From positions 13,855 to 53,993 of the forward strand of contig NZ_JYNX01000028.1 of NCBI RefSeq assembly GCF_001044255.1: 40,139 nt of DNA, written 5' to 3'. The DNA is from Mycolicibacterium chubuense (lineage in GTDB: Bacteria; Actinomycetota; Actinomycetes; Mycobacteriales; Mycobacteriaceae). The notes below the pieces were generated by a model, which saw nothing but the letters and a program-made list of their open reading frames with translations, was not told the origin of the DNA and searched no databases. A program made the position numbers and the translations under genes. Shown here piece by piece: positions 1-10,912 of the stretch (position 1 is its first letter; every line of letters begins with the position of its first letter).

Positions 1-1646
<1,646 letters not shown>

Positions 1647-1662
1647 TCATCCGGGGTGTGTA

Positions 1663-1679
1663 GTTGCGCATTGCGCAAC
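1663..1679. promoter_or_regulatory. 17-bp palindrome, candidate operator
   Basis: GTTGCGCA-T-TGCGCAAC is a perfect palindrome with 8-bp arms, 35-51 nt upstream of the start at 1628. Read on the minus strand, a related imperfect copy starting GTTGCATATCGCGCAT lies directly before it (about 1682-1698), spaced roughly two helical turns away. Tandem half-sites near a catabolic gene start suggest an operator. The regulator is unknown and is not encoded next to it in this window. Confidence 0.45.
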
Positions 1680-1766
1680 GTGATGCGCGATATGCAACAG
1701 AATCATCCACCCTGGATGCACGGCGCGCAAGACGGACACGCTGGGAGAAACCTGGAGGGTCGACGA

Positions 1767-1827
1767 CGCGAACGTGCATTCCCTGTCGTCGCGCGGCGAC
1801 GACGGCTACTGGGAATGCACGTTCGCG
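1767..1827. repeat. Nested palindrome 3' of prcA (terminator or repeat element)
   Basis: The outer arms 1767-1783 and 1811-1827 are perfect 17-bp inverted copies (CGCGAACGTGCATTCCC and its complement). Inside them, GTCGTCGC (1785-1792) and GCGACGAC (1796-1803) form a second 8-bp stem with a 3-nt loop. The element starts 11 nt after the prcA stop codon in the direction of transcription and has no U-tract. It could end or protect the proteasome transcript, or be a copy of a dispersed palindromic repeat. I saw no second copy in this window. Confidence 0.75.
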
Positions 1828-1837
1828 AAGGAGGTGG

Positions 1838-2575
1838 TCAGTTCTCCGGCTCGGCGGGCTCGGCCGGCGCTTCGGCGGCGGGAAGCATCGCCTCGAGGGC
1901 CGCGCCGGTGATGCGCCGGAATGCGCGGCGCGGACGGTTGGCGTCGAGCACCGCGACCTCGAGCGTCGACGGGGCCAGCGTGCGCGGCTCGGTGCCGTTG
2001 CCGCCCGCACCCAGGGCCTTCACCGCGATCGCGACGGCGTCGGCCAGGCTGAGGTTCTCGGTGTAGGACTCCGTCAACGCCGACGAGATCGGCTCGGTGG
2101 TGCCGCCCATCACCACGAAGTGCGGCTCGTCGGCGATCGACCCGTCGTAGGTGATGCGATACAGCTCGGGGGCCTTGGTCTCGCCGTAGTGGGCCACCTC
2201 GGCCACGCAGAGCTCCACCTCGTAGGGCTTGGCCTGCTCGGTGAAGATGGTGCCCAGGGTCTGGGCGTACACGTTGGCCAGCTGCCGGCCGGTGACATCG
2301 CGACGGGAGTAGGCGTAACCCTGCGTGTCGGCGAACCGGATGCCGCCGCTGCGCAGGTTGTTGAACTCGTTGAAGCGGCCAACTGCGGCGAACCCGACCC
2401 GGTCGTAGAGCTCGCTGACCTTCTGCAGCGACCGCGACGGGTTCTCCGCGACGAACAGCACGCCGTCGGCGTAGGCCAGCGCGATCACGCTGCGGCCGCG
2501 GGCGATGCCCTTGCGGGCGAGCTCGGAACGCTCACGCATCGCCTGTTCGGGCGAGATGAAATACGGGAAACTCAC
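1838..2575 (-). CDS. prcA: 20S proteasome alpha subunit PrcA
   Basis: The 245-residue product starts [20 protein letters not shown], the conserved actinobacterial alpha-subunit N-terminus that forms the gated pore of the outer heptameric rings. Typical alpha-subunit segments follow, including [40 protein letters not shown] and the EPHFVVMGG region. It lacks a propeptide and catalytic threonine, as expected for alpha subunits. The tail is rich in Glu, Pro and Ala. The start overlaps the prcB stop by 4 nt (ATGA), so the two are translationally coupled. Together with PrcB it forms the core particle that degrades pupylated proteins fed by Mpa. Confidence 0.97.
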   Translation of the reverse strand: MSFPYFISPEQAMRERSELARKGIARGRSVIALAYADGVLFVAENPSRSLQKVSELYDRVGFAAVGRFNEFNNLRSGGIRFADTQGYAYSRRDVTGRQLANVYAQTLGTIFTEQAKPYEVELCVAEVAHYGETKAPELYRITYDGSIADEPHFVVMGGTTEPISSALTESYTENLSLADAVAIAVKALGAGGNGTEPRTLAPSTLEVAVLDANRPRRAFRRITGAALEAMLPAAEAPAEPAEPEN

Positions 2576-3489
2576 AGCTCGTCACCTCGAAGCGGTTCCG
2601 CATTGGGGCCGAATGTGTCTGCCCGCGAACGGTTCTCGATGATCTCGCGACACAGCGCGGCGATCTGCTGCTCGGTCACCTCGACGGCGCCGTCGGCGTC
2701 GATGGACACCGCCGTCGGGAAGATGCCCCGCACCAGGTCCGGACCGCCCGTCGCGGAGTCGTCGTCGGCGGCGTCGTAGAGCGCCTCGATGGCCACCCTC
2801 AGCGCCGACTCGGCGTCGGTGACCTGTGCGTACAGCTTCTTCATCGACGACTTCGCGAAGATCGACCCCGAGCCGACGGACTGGTAGCCCTCCTCCTCGA
2901 GGTTGTGCCCGCCGGCAGCGTCGAACGACACGATGCGGCCGGCCCGTTCCGGGTTCGGATCATCGAGGTCGTAACCCGCCAGCAGCGGCAGCGCGATGAA
3001 GCCCTGCAGCGCCGCACCGAGGTTGCCGCGCACCATGGTGGCCAGCCGGTTCACCTTGCCCGGGAACGTCAGCGCCACCCCCTCGAGCTTTTCGTAGTGC
3101 TCGAGTTCGACGGCGTAGAGGCGCGCGAACTCCACCGCGATCGCGGCCGTACCGGCGATGCCGGTGACCGTGTAGTCGTCGGTGATGTACACCTTCTGCA
3201 CGTCGCGGCTGGCGATCATGTTGCCCTGCGTGGCCCGCCGGTCACCGGCCATCAACACCCCGCCGGGGAACTTCAGCGCCACGATCGTGGTGCCGTGCGG
3301 AACCGCATCGGTCGGCATGCCCGTCGGCACGGGCCCACCGGAGCCCGGAAGCAGGTGCGGTGCCTGCTGGCGCAGGAAGTCCGAGAACGACGACAGATTC
3401 ACTCCGCCGTGTGACAGACCCCGCGGCAAGGCGTCAAAAGCTCCCGATGATGGGTGGGGAAAGGACTGATCGCGATGCGGCCAGGTCAC
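2572..3489 (-). CDS. prcB: 20S proteasome beta subunit PrcB
   Basis: The 305-residue precursor starts MTWP, the same as the M. tuberculosis protein. A 66-residue propeptide ends at HG before the mature N-terminus [11 protein letters not shown]. The nucleophile is Thr67 (mature Thr1). Mature Asp17 (in AGDRRATQG) and Lys33 (in RDVQKVYI), the other catalytic residues known for this family, are present. The subunit cuts peptides inside the core particle after autocatalytic removal of the propeptide. It sits between pup and prcA with 4-nt overlaps on both sides, forming one translational unit. Confidence 0.97.
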   Translation of the reverse strand: MTWPHRDQSFPHPSSGAFDALPRGLSHGGVNLSSFSDFLRQQAPHLLPGSGGPVPTGMPTDAVPHGTTIVALKFPGGVLMAGDRRATQGNMIASRDVQKVYITDDYTVTGIAGTAAIAVEFARLYAVELEHYEKLEGVALTFPGKVNRLATMVRGNLGAALQGFIALPLLAGYDLDDPNPERAGRIVSFDAAGGHNLEEEGYQSVGSGSIFAKSSMKKLYAQVTDAESALRVAIEALYDAADDDSATGGPDLVRGIFPTAVSIDADGAVEVTEQQIAALCREIIENRSRADTFGPNAEPLRGDEL

Positions 3490-3680
3490 TGTCCACCCTT
3501 CTGCACGTACGCACGCACGAAGTCTTCTGCGTTCTCTTCGAGGACGTCATCGATCTCGTCGAGCAGATCGTCGGTCTCCTCGGTCAGCTTCTCGCGGCGC
3601 TCCTGGCCGGCGGCCGTGCTGGCGGTGGGGTCGTCATCGTCGCCGCCTCCGCCGCCGCGCTTGGTCTGCTCCTGAGCCAT
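3486..3680 (-). CDS. pup: Prokaryotic ubiquitin-like protein Pup
   Basis: The 64-residue protein is acidic and largely disordered. It ends in Gly-Gly-Gln, the form that Dop deamidates to Glu before PafA ligates it to target lysines. The N-terminal part ([17 protein letters not shown]) threads into the Mpa pore, and the central helical part ([21 protein letters not shown]) is the Mpa coiled-coil-binding segment. A strong Shine-Dalgarno sequence (AGGAGG) precedes ATG 3680. Its stop overlaps the prcB start by 4 nt. A GC-rich hairpin lies 22 nt upstream of the start. Confidence 0.98.
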   Translation of the reverse strand: MAQEQTKRGGGGGDDDDPTASTAAGQERREKLTEETDDLLDEIDDVLEENAEDFVRAYVQKGGQ

Positions 3681-3701
3681 CGCTGCCTCCTGCGTAGTGA
3701 T

Positions 3702-3725
3702 CGGCGGGCCTAGAGCTGCCCGCCG
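3702..3725 (-). promoter_or_regulatory. GC-rich hairpin in the pup leader
   Basis: The arms CGGCGGGC (3702-3709) and GCCCGCCG (3718-3725) are perfect 8-bp complements with an 8-nt loop. The hairpin lies in the 93-nt gap between the dop stop and the pup start. If the TAGGGT at 3734-3739 is the pup promoter -10, the hairpin sits at the extreme 5' end of the pup-prcBA mRNA. Otherwise it could be a terminator for dop. There is no U-tract. Confidence 0.6.
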
Positions 3726-3733
3726 GTCCCTCC

Positions 3734-3739
3734 ACCCTA
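3734..3739 (-). promoter_or_regulatory. Candidate -10 box for pup-prcB-prcA
   Basis: The minus strand reads TAGGGT, which fits the mycobacterial TANNNT consensus. It would start transcription near 3726, giving a leader of about 46 nt before pup. The -35 region is poor. Confidence 0.35.
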
Positions 3740-3773
3740 CCGGTCAGGCGTGGGATTGCCGGGGATAGCTCGA

Positions 3774-5282
3774 TCAGTTCGTCAGTTGCTCGACGAGCTC
3801 CGCGGCGCTGTCCACCGAGTCCAGTAGGGCGCCGACGTGGGACTTGCTGCCCCGCAGCGGTTCGAGTGTCGGGATCCGCACCAGCGAATCGCCGCCCAGA
3901 TCGAAGATCACCGAATCCCAGCTGGCGGCGGCGATGTCGGCGCCGAACCGCCGCAGGCATTCCCCGCGGAAGTACGCCCGCGTGTCGGTGGGCGGGCTGT
4001 CCACGGCGTCGAGCACCTGCTGCTCGGTGACCAGCCGCTGCATCGAGCCGCGCGCCACCAGCCGGTTGTAGAGGCCCTTGTCCAGCCGCACATCGGAGTA
4101 CTGCAGATCCACCAGGTGCAGCCGCGGCGCGTTCCAGCTCAGGTTCTCCCGGTGGCGGAAACCCTCCAGCAGACGCAGCTTGGCCGGCCAGTCGAGCAGA
4201 TCCGCACACTCCATCGGATCGCGCTCGAGCAGATCCAGCACGTGTGCCCAGGTTTCGAGGACGTGGGAGGCGCGCGGATCCGGGTCCCGGCTGTCGACCA
4301 GCTTCGCGACGCGGTCGAGGTAGATCCGCTGCAGCGCCAGTCCGGTCAGCTCGCGGCCGTCGGCCAGCGCGACGGTGGCGCGCAGCGACGGATCGCGAGA
4401 GAGCACGTGCACCGCGTGCACCGGCCGGGCCAGCGCCAGATCGCTCAGGTCGGCGCCGATCTGCGGCCCCTCCTCGATCAGGTCCAGCACCAGGGAGGTG
4501 GTGCCCAGCTTGAGATAGGTGGACGTCTCGGCGAGGTTGGCGTCGCCGATGATCACGTGCAGCCGGCGGTACTTGTCGGCGTCGGCGTGCGGCTCGTCGC
4601 GGGTGTTGATGATGCCGCGCTTGAGCGTGGTCTCCAGCCCGACCTCGACCTCGATGTAGTCCGAGCGCTGGGAGAGCTGGAAGCCCGGCTCGTCCCCGGA
4701 GGGGCCGATGCCGACCCGGCCTGACCCCGTGACGACCTGGCGGGACACCAGGAACGGGGTGAGACCGGCGATGACGGCCGAGAACGGCGTCTGCCGCGAC
4801 ATCAGGTAGTTCTCGTGCGACCCGTAGGACGCACCCTTGCCGTCGACGTTGTTCTTGTACAGCTGCAGCTTCGCGGCGCCGGGCACGCTGGCCACATGCC
4901 GGGCCGCCGCCTCCATCACCCGTTCGCCGGCCTTGTCCCAGATCACCGCATCCATCGGATCGGTGCACTCAGGCGCGGAGTACTCGGGATGGGCGTGGTC
5001 GACGTAGAGGCGGGCGCCGTTGGTGAGGATCATGTTCGCCGCGCCGACCTCGTCGGCGTCGACGACCGGTGGCGGACCCGACGAGCGGCTCAGGTCGAAG
5101 CCGCGGGCGTCGCGCAACGGGGATTCCACCTCGTAGTCCCACCGGGTCCGCTTGGCCCGCTGCAGGCCCGCCGCGGCGGCGTAGGCCAGCACGGCCTGTG
5201 TCGAGGTCAAGATCGGATTCGCCGTCGGATCAGACGGCGAGGAGATCCCGTACTCGACCTCCGTTCCGATGATCCGTTGCAT
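3774..5282 (-). CDS. dop: Depupylase/deamidase Dop
   Basis: The start at ATG 5282 gives 502 residues beginning [19 protein letters not shown], the same length and start as I recall for M. tuberculosis Dop. The frame stays open further upstream but that part is not family-like. GTEVEYG carries the N-terminal glutamates of the glutamine-synthetase-like fold shared with PafA. The downstream [20 protein letters not shown] and [10 protein letters not shown] segments belong to the nucleotide- and metal-binding site. Dop deamidates the C-terminal Gln of Pup and removes Pup from substrates. It lies 93 nt upstream of pup in the same direction and is divergent from the membrane gene at 5388. Confidence 0.97.
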   Translation of the reverse strand: MQRIIGTEVEYGISSPSDPTANPILTSTQAVLAYAAAAGLQRAKRTRWDYEVESPLRDARGFDLSRSSGPPPVVDADEVGAANMILTNGARLYVDHAHPEYSAPECTDPMDAVIWDKAGERVMEAAARHVASVPGAAKLQLYKNNVDGKGASYGSHENYLMSRQTPFSAVIAGLTPFLVSRQVVTGSGRVGIGPSGDEPGFQLSQRSDYIEVEVGLETTLKRGIINTRDEPHADADKYRRLHVIIGDANLAETSTYLKLGTTSLVLDLIEEGPQIGADLSDLALARPVHAVHVLSRDPSLRATVALADGRELTGLALQRIYLDRVAKLVDSRDPDPRASHVLETWAHVLDLLERDPMECADLLDWPAKLRLLEGFRHRENLSWNAPRLHLVDLQYSDVRLDKGLYNRLVARGSMQRLVTEQQVLDAVDSPPTDTRAYFRGECLRRFGADIAAASWDSVIFDLGGDSLVRIPTLEPLRGSKSHVGALLDSVDSAAELVEQLTN

Positions 5283-5387
5283 AGCGACCAGCCTAGAGGT
5301 GCGCCCGGACGGTACGACAGGAGGCCGGGCCACGCCGGTGCGGAATCGCGGCGATGACCTGCGGCAGCGTGGTGAGATTGGGCGATC

Positions 5388-6542
5388 ATGAGCACGCAGC
5401 ATCCGGATCGCGAGCAACGCCTGGCGGCCGAGCACTGGTTCCTGTGCCGCGGCCTGCCCGCGGTGCTGCGGCCGGGCAGGCTGGTGCGCCGGGTCTTCGC
5501 CCGCTCGGCGCCCGCGCTCGCCGCATTCGCGGTGATGATGGGGTTCTCGATCGTGGTGGTCACGGTGACGGGCAAGCACACCATCGACATCGACGGAACC
5601 CCCACCCGCACCGAGTGGTTCGTGCTCGCGATCGTCGTTCTGGTGCTGCCGCTAGCGTCGGTGGTCGGCTGGCTGGTGTCCCGCACGGCCAATCTGCGCC
5701 TGCGCGAGGCGGTGGCCGCGGCATCGGTGGCGATGGCCGCACTGGCGACCGTGTTCGGCGGCCCCAGCGCGCGGGTCTTCGTCGACGTGGTGGTCGAGGG
5801 CGTGGTCATCGTGGCGATACTGCTCTGCACCGCGACAGGAGTGGGCTCGGTGCTCGGGTGGGCGGCGCAGATGACGCTGACGAACCTGGCGTCGGTCGGC
5901 AGCCTCCTGCTGCGCGCGCTGCCGGTGATGCTGCTGACAGTCCTGGTGTTCTTCAACGGACCGGTGTGGACGATGGCGTCGACCGTGAGCCGCGGCCGGT
6001 TGTGGCTCGCGCTGCTGTTCCTGTTCGCCATCGCCGCGGCGTTCCTGGTCTCCAGCACCCTTGGCCTGGTGCGGCCCATCCTGCGCCCGGAGGCCAAACG
6101 GCCCGAGCACGCGCAGATGCTCGTCGGCACCCCGTTCGAGTCGATGCCCGACCGGCCCCGCCGAGTCCCGCTGTCACGCTCGGAACGGGTCAATGTCATT
6201 GGCGTGCTGGCGCTCTCGCAGATCACCCAGGTGATGACGGTGGCGGTGGTGACCGGGTTGCTGTTCGGGGTGTTCGGGCTGATCCTGATCAGCCCCGAGT
6301 TGCTGTCCGCGCTGACGCGGGGCGGGTCCGGTGACGGCCAGCTCCTGGGCATGACGCTGCCGATCCCGCAGGCGCTCATCCAGATCACGATGTTCCTGAC
6401 CGCGCTGACGTTCATGTACCTGGCATCGCGTGCCGTCACCGACAAGGAGTACCGCGCCCAGTTCGTCGACCCGTCGATCGAGGATCTGCTGCTGACCCTG
6501 GTGGCGCGGGACCGCTACCGGACCGCGACGGCGGCGACGTGA
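5388..6542 (+). CDS. Integral membrane protein, Rv2113-like, copy 1
   Basis: The 384-residue hydrophobic protein has about eight predicted membrane segments, for example [53 protein letters not shown] and [15 protein letters not shown]. It has no enzymatic motif that I recognise. Its position between dop and mpa matches the uncharacterised M. tuberculosis Rv2113. It is paralogous to the next gene: both open with [24 protein letters not shown], and both carry a RALP..LLTV segment and an RVNV/QVNV segment. Its stop overlaps the GTG start of copy 2 by 4 nt. The function is unknown. Confidence 0.85.
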   Translation: MSTQHPDREQRLAAEHWFLCRGLPAVLRPGRLVRRVFARSAPALAAFAVMMGFSIVVVTVTGKHTIDIDGTPTRTEWFVLAIVVLVLPLASVVGWLVSRTANLRLREAVAAASVAMAALATVFGGPSARVFVDVVVEGVVIVAILLCTATGVGSVLGWAAQMTLTNLASVGSLLLRALPVMLLTVLVFFNGPVWTMASTVSRGRLWLALLFLFAIAAAFLVSSTLGLVRPILRPEAKRPEHAQMLVGTPFESMPDRPRRVPLSRSERVNVIGVLALSQITQVMTVAVVTGLLFGVFGLILISPELLSALTRGGSGDGQLLGMTLPIPQALIQITMFLTALTFMYLASRAVTDKEYRAQFVDPSIEDLLLTLVARDRYRTATAAT

Positions 6543-7693
6543 GCGGGCCGGCGGTGGCGTCCCGGGCGATCCACGAGTGGTTCCTGCACCGCGGGCTGCC
6601 CCTGGTGCTGACCCGGCGGGTGCGCTCCCGGGCGCTGGTCGCGCGCTCGGCCCCGGCGGTGGCCGGGGTCGGGGCGCTGACCGCGGCCACGCTGCTGCTG
6701 GCCGAATGGACCGGCGACGACCCGGATTACGGGGCCGTCCTGCGGCTGGCGGTCATCGCGGCGGTTCTGGCCGCAGCGCCGTTCGCGCTCGAGGTGCTGC
6801 ATCAGCGGTCCACCGCCGCCTCCCGGGTGGGCCGGCGCACGACGGCGCTGGCCGTGATGGCGATCTTCGTACTCGTGATGCCCGTGGTGGTGTCGGGCTG
6901 GTCGGCGGCGGCCCTGGCCGAGGCTCCGGCGTTCCTGCTGGTGTCGCTGCTGACGATCTGGCTGACCTACCTGGGGCTGGGATCGATCGCGCTTTGGGCG
7001 TTCCGCTTCGCGTGGGTGCAACTCGGAGCGCTGGGGACGTTGATGAGCCGGGCGCTGCCGCTGCTGATGCTCACCGTGGTCGTGTACTTCACCGGCGAGC
7101 TCTGGCAGCTGTCGGCCCGCATGACCCGCCAAAGACTGTGGCAGACCGTCGGATTCCTCGCCCTGGTGGCGCTGGTGTTCATGGTGGCGACGATCCGCGA
7201 CGAGGTCCGCGCACTGCGCCAGGACAGATCCCGGCAGTCCGATCCGGCGGCACTGCTGGCCGGCACTCCGCTGGCGGGCGCCCGCCCGGGGGCGACGACA
7301 CCGCTGTCGCTGCCCGAACAGGTCAACGTGGTCGCCGTGATGGTGGTCGCCCAGGCGATCCAGGTGGTGTTGTTCACCACCGGCCTGTTCGCGTTCTTCC
7401 TGGCGCTGGGCATCATCGCGGTGCCCGACGAGGTGACGGTGGTGTGGTCCGGCGAAACCACCTGCGCCGTCGGCGAACCACCTTGTGCGGGAACGTGGTT
7501 CGGCGTGCACGTGCCGGTCCCTCAGACCGTGGTGCACACCTCGCTGTTCGTCGCGGTGCTCTCCGGGCTGTACTTCACGGTCAGCACCAGCGTCGACCCC
7601 CTCTATCGCCAGCGGTTCTTCGAGCCACTGATCGCCGATGTCGCGGTGAGCCTCGCCGGCCGCGACGCCTACCTGGCCATCGAGCGCAGCTGA
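6539..7693 (+). CDS. Integral membrane protein, Rv2113-like, copy 2
   Basis: The GTG start at 6539 lies inside the stop of the upstream paralogue (GTGA overlap), so the two are translated together. The product is again exactly 384 residues and keeps the same segment order: EWFLHRGLPLVL, a central MSRALPLLMLTVVVYFTGELW segment, the LLAGTPLAG linker, and the PEQVNVVAVMVVAQAIQVV segment before the last membrane helices. The copies have diverged strongly, so the duplication is old. The pair may form a heteromeric membrane complex; no direct evidence for a function is visible. Confidence 0.83.
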   Translation: MSGPAVASRAIHEWFLHRGLPLVLTRRVRSRALVARSAPAVAGVGALTAATLLLAEWTGDDPDYGAVLRLAVIAAVLAAAPFALEVLHQRSTAASRVGRRTTALAVMAIFVLVMPVVVSGWSAAALAEAPAFLLVSLLTIWLTYLGLGSIALWAFRFAWVQLGALGTLMSRALPLLMLTVVVYFTGELWQLSARMTRQRLWQTVGFLALVALVFMVATIRDEVRALRQDRSRQSDPAALLAGTPLAGARPGATTPLSLPEQVNVVAVMVVAQAIQVVLFTTGLFAFFLALGIIAVPDEVTVVWSGETTCAVGEPPCAGTWFGVHVPVPQTVVHTSLFVAVLSGLYFTVSTSVDPLYRQRFFEPLIADVAVSLAGRDAYLAIERS

Positions 7694-7706
7694 GGCGGAT
7701 CATCGT

Positions 7707-8231
7707 TCACTCGAGGATCTTCCAGGTGTCTTTCTCGCCGGCCTCACCGGCGGTCACCTGCACCGCACGCGTCGCGCCCCCGGGATCGGTCGCCGAACAT
7801 TCGAAAGTCCGGCCCGACTCGACGATCTTGAGGCCGTCGCCGCACTCGACCGTCACGTCGAACCCGTACCGGGCCGAGATCTGCTCGGCCAGTCCGGCTT
7901 CGGTGTCGGTGAGATCGTAGACAGTGTCGATGGTCCGGTAGTCGACGTTGTTGTCGTCGTCGGTGAAGGTCGCCACCACCCGGACGTCTCCGCCGTCGAG
8001 GTCGGCAACGCACGTCAGAGTGTCACCGGCCTTCGGGGGCTTGTCCGGCCGTGGGCATTCGACGGAGGACACCTGCCGCGCCAGGGGTTGGTACTGGGTG
8101 TTGAGCTCGTCGGCGATCGCCGACTCCAGCTTCTGATAGTCGGGTCCCCCTGCTGACACCGAGAAGTTGCAGGCCGCGAGCATCGGGATCGTTGCCGCCA
8201 GCACCGCGAGATCGCGTCGTCGACTTACCAC
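7707..8231 (-). CDS. DUF4333-type lipoprotein
   Basis: The 174-residue product starts at GTG 8231. It has an N-terminal RRR segment, a hydrophobic stretch and the lipobox L-A-A-C, so Cys21 would be lipidated and the protein anchored on the outer face of the membrane. The mature part holds two similar halves: VECPRPDKPPKAGDTLTC near residue 60 and VECGDGLKIVESGRTFEC near residue 130. Each is a Cys-flanked strand pair as in DUF4333 domains of mycobacterial surface proteins. It is convergent with the membrane gene to its left (13 nt apart) and divergent from 8317. The function is unknown. Confidence 0.8.
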   Translation of the reverse strand: MVSRRRDLAVLAATIPMLAACNFSVSAGGPDYQKLESAIADELNTQYQPLARQVSSVECPRPDKPPKAGDTLTCVADLDGGDVRVVATFTDDDNNVDYRTIDTVYDLTDTEAGLAEQISARYGFDVTVECGDGLKIVESGRTFECSATDPGGATRAVQVTAGEAGEKDTWKILE

Positions 8232-8304
8232 GTGTAGGACCGTACGTCGCGAGGTCGGCGCGCAGAATGGGTCGAAAGTCCCTTCTTGGCGGCGGCTGAA
8301 CAGC

Positions 8305-8310
8305 TATGTT
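8305..8310 (+). promoter_or_regulatory. -10 box, leaderless start of the Rv2114-like gene
   Basis: TATGTT is followed by 6 nt and then GTG 8317, the spacing that places transcription start on the start codon. Confidence 0.5.
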
Positions 8311-8316
8311 GACCGC

Positions 8317-8919
8317 GTGCCGACGCTACGGGGCAAGCGATACGGCGAGGTGCTGCTGGTCAGCGCCGGGCCGGACGGGCCGCTGGCGACCGTCTACAAC
8401 ACCTATCCGCTCAACGACTGTCCGCCCGAACTGTGGAGCCGGCTCGACGCCGAGGCCCTGGCCAAGGAGCACGGCGCGGTGGCCGCCCTGCTCAACGGGC
8501 CGCGCTACTGGTTGATGGACGCCATCGAGAAGGACATGGGCGACGATCGGGAGATCGTCACCTTCGGCGGTCTGGACATGTACCGCCAGGCCGTCGTCAC
8601 CCTGTCTTCGATGAATCCCGCCCCGTACGTGCCGAACACGGTGGCACGCAACGCGGTCTTCGTGTTCGACGCGGGCCAACCGATTTTCGAGCTTGTCGAC
8701 CCCGACGGCGGGCACTGGGTGATGCAGACGTGGAGCCAGATCGTCGACCCTGCCCTGGAATACGACGACCTGCCGCACCTAGCCGGCCGGCTGACGCTCC
8801 CCGAGGGCTGGTCCTACCGCACGCGCACCCTCGCCGAGCCGCTGCGCATCGACACCAGCAGTCAGGCCGCCCAGGTTCTCCAGGACGGCCTGACCAACAG
8901 CTACTCGCTGGCGCGCTGA
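8317..8919 (+). CDS. Conserved hypothetical protein, Rv2114-like
   Basis: GTG 8317 gives 200 residues beginning VPTLRGKRYGEVLLVSAGP. The frame is open upstream, but a -10 box 6 nt before this codon and the divergent lipoprotein start argue for this short form. The protein is soluble, with no signal peptide or membrane segment. It has a repeated acidic/aromatic composition (VYNTYPLNDCPPELW, LNGPRYWLMDAIEKDMGDD, HWVMQTWSQIVDPAL). Its position before mpa and its length match M. tuberculosis Rv2114. I recognise no catalytic motif. It is convergent with mpa, 4 nt apart. Confidence 0.8.
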   Translation: MPTLRGKRYGEVLLVSAGPDGPLATVYNTYPLNDCPPELWSRLDAEALAKEHGAVAALLNGPRYWLMDAIEKDMGDDREIVTFGGLDMYRQAVVTLSSMNPAPYVPNTVARNAVFVFDAGQPIFELVDPDGGHWVMQTWSQIVDPALEYDDLPHLAGRLTLPEGWSYRTRTLAEPLRIDTSSQAAQVLQDGLTNSYSLAR

Positions 8920-8923
8920 CCCG

Positions 8924-10765
8924 CTACAGGTACTGCCCCAGGTTCGACTCGGTGTCGATCGCCCGGCTTGCCGACGAACTCTTCCCGGTGACCAGCGTGC
9001 GGATGTAGACGATCCGCTCGCCCTTCTTGCCCGAGATGCGGGCCCAGTCATCGGGATTGGTGGTGTTGGGCAGATCCTCGTTCTCGGCGAACTCGTCGAC
9101 GATCGAGTCCAGCAGGTGCTGGATGCGCAGACCGGGCTGGCCGGTCTCCAGCACGGACTTGATCGCGTTCTTCTTCGCCCGGTCGACGACGTTCTGGATC
9201 ATCGCCCCGGAGTTGAAGTCCTTGAAGTACATGACTTCCTTGTCACCGTTGGCGTAGGTGACCTCCAGGAACCGGTTGTCGTCGATCTCGGCGTACATCC
9301 GCTCGACGACCTTCTCGATCATCGCCTTGATCGTCAGGCGGCGGTCGCCGTTGAACTCGGACAGGTCGTCGGCGTGGATCGGCAGTTCCGCGGTGAGGTA
9401 CTTGCTGAAGATGTCCTGCGCCGCCTCGGCGTCCGGCCGCTCGATCTTGATCTTGACGTCCAGCCGGCCGGGCCGCAGGATCGCCGGGTCGATCATGTCC
9501 TCGCGGTTGGAGGCGCCGATGACGATGACGTTCTCCAGCCCCTCCACACCGTCGATCTCGCTGAGCAGCTGCGGCACCACCGTGGTCTCCACGTCGGAGC
9601 TGACACCGGTGCCGCGGGTGCGGAAGATCGAGTCCATCTCGTCGAAGAACACGATGACGGGCGTGCCCTCGGAGGCCTTCTCCCGCGCGCGCTGGAAGAT
9701 CAGCCGGATGTGCCGCTCCGTCTCGCCGACGAACTTGTTCAGCAGCTCGGGGCCCTTGATGTTGAGGAAGTAGGACTTCGCCTCACGGGCGTCGTCGCCG
9801 CGGACCTCGGCCATCTTCTTGGCCAGCGAGTTCGCCACCGCCTTGGCGATGAGCGTCTTGCCGCAGCCGGGCGGACCGTAGAGAAGCACGCCTTTGGGCG
9901 GGCGCAGCGAGTACTCGCGGTAGAGCTCCTTGTGCAGGAACGGCAGTTCGACGGCGTCGCGGATCTGCTCGATCTGACGGGTGAGGCCACCGATGTCGTG
10001 GTAGCTGACGTCGGGCACCTCCTCGAGCACCAGGTCCTCGACCTCGGCCTTGGGGATACGCTCGAACGCGTACCCGGCCTTGGTGTCGACCAGCAGCGAG
10101 TCGCCCGGACGAAGCTTGCGCGGACGGTCGTCGCCCAGCACGTCGTCGTCGTAGCCGTCGGGCAGGTCCTCGGACGCGACCAGCGGCTCGGCCAGCCAGA
10201 CGATGCGCTCCTCGTCGGCATGACCGACGACGAGGGCCCGGTGGCCGTCGGAGAGGATCTCGCGCAGCGTGCTGATCTCGCCGACCGACTCGTAGTGGCC
10301 GGCCTCGACGACCGTGAGCGCCTCGTTGAGGCGGACCGTCTGACCCTTCTTGAGCTCTTTGGTGTCGATGTTGGGTGAGCACGTCAGGCGCATCTTGCGG
10401 CCCGAGGTGAACACGTCGACGGTGTCGTCCTCCTGGACCGACAGCAGCACGCCGTAGCCGCTCGGCGGCTGGCCGAGCCGGTCGACCTCCTCGCGGAGCG
10501 CCAGCAACTGCTGACGCGCCTCCTTGAGGGTGTCCATCAGCTTGGCGTTGCGGGCCGCCAGGGAATCGATGCGGGCCTCGAGTTGATGGACATCGCGGGC
10601 GCTGCGCAGTCCGCTCTGCGGGCCCACCGCACTTTCGAGCTGCTCGCGCAGGACGGCCGCTTCGCGGCGCAGCTGCTCGAGCTCGGCAGCGTCCTCTGCG
10701 GACAATCGGCTCTGGGGGGATGCCCCGAAGGCGTCAGAGGCTTCGGGACGTTCGGACTCACTCAT
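8924..10765 (-). CDS. mpa: Mycobacterial proteasome ATPase Mpa (ARC)
   Basis: The start ATG 10765 follows a good Shine-Dalgarno sequence (AAAGGAG); the GTG at 10783 overlaps that site and is rejected. The product has 613 residues. Residues 25-97 form a coiled coil ([19 protein letters not shown] and on) that captures Pup. Two OB-type interdomains follow (about 98-245), then the AAA+ module with Walker A GPPGCGKT (297-304) and Walker [10 protein letters not shown] (370-378). The C-terminus GQYL holds the penultimate Tyr known to dock into the alpha ring. Mpa unfolds pupylated proteins and feeds them to PrcBA. It is about 5 kb from pup but belongs to the same pathway. Confidence 0.97.
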   Translation of the reverse strand: MSESERPEASDAFGASPQSRLSAEDAAELEQLRREAAVLREQLESAVGPQSGLRSARDVHQLEARIDSLAARNAKLMDTLKEARQQLLALREEVDRLGQPPSGYGVLLSVQEDDTVDVFTSGRKMRLTCSPNIDTKELKKGQTVRLNEALTVVEAGHYESVGEISTLREILSDGHRALVVGHADEERIVWLAEPLVASEDLPDGYDDDVLGDDRPRKLRPGDSLLVDTKAGYAFERIPKAEVEDLVLEEVPDVSYHDIGGLTRQIEQIRDAVELPFLHKELYREYSLRPPKGVLLYGPPGCGKTLIAKAVANSLAKKMAEVRGDDAREAKSYFLNIKGPELLNKFVGETERHIRLIFQRAREKASEGTPVIVFFDEMDSIFRTRGTGVSSDVETTVVPQLLSEIDGVEGLENVIVIGASNREDMIDPAILRPGRLDVKIKIERPDAEAAQDIFSKYLTAELPIHADDLSEFNGDRRLTIKAMIEKVVERMYAEIDDNRFLEVTYANGDKEVMYFKDFNSGAMIQNVVDRAKKNAIKSVLETGQPGLRIQHLLDSIVDEFAENEDLPNTTNPDDWARISGKKGERIVYIRTLVTGKSSSASRAIDTESNLGQYL

Positions 10766-10850
10766 GCTGAGCTCCTTTCCCACACCGGATGTTGGTGCGG
10801 TAACAACTTCAAAGCTACCGGCGATTCAGTCATTGTGTGCGGTGTAGGAA

Positions 10851-10878
10851 TTCGACACACCAGCAACACTGTTAGCCT
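10851..10878 (+). promoter_or_regulatory. Candidate promoter of the MTB12-like gene
   Basis: TTCGAC (10851-10856) and TAGCCT (10873-10878) are 16 nt apart. Transcription would start near 10885, followed by a 28-nt leader with GGAAGGA 5 nt before GTG 10913. Confidence 0.4.
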
Positions 10879-10912
10879 CTGTACATCAGTTCGTCCGATC
10901 GGAAGGACAGTC

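Noticed and set aside
5283-5579. N-terminal extension of dop to 601 residues
   Set aside because: The extension is not family-like and runs into the divergent membrane gene; the [12 protein letters not shown] start gives the expected 502 residues.
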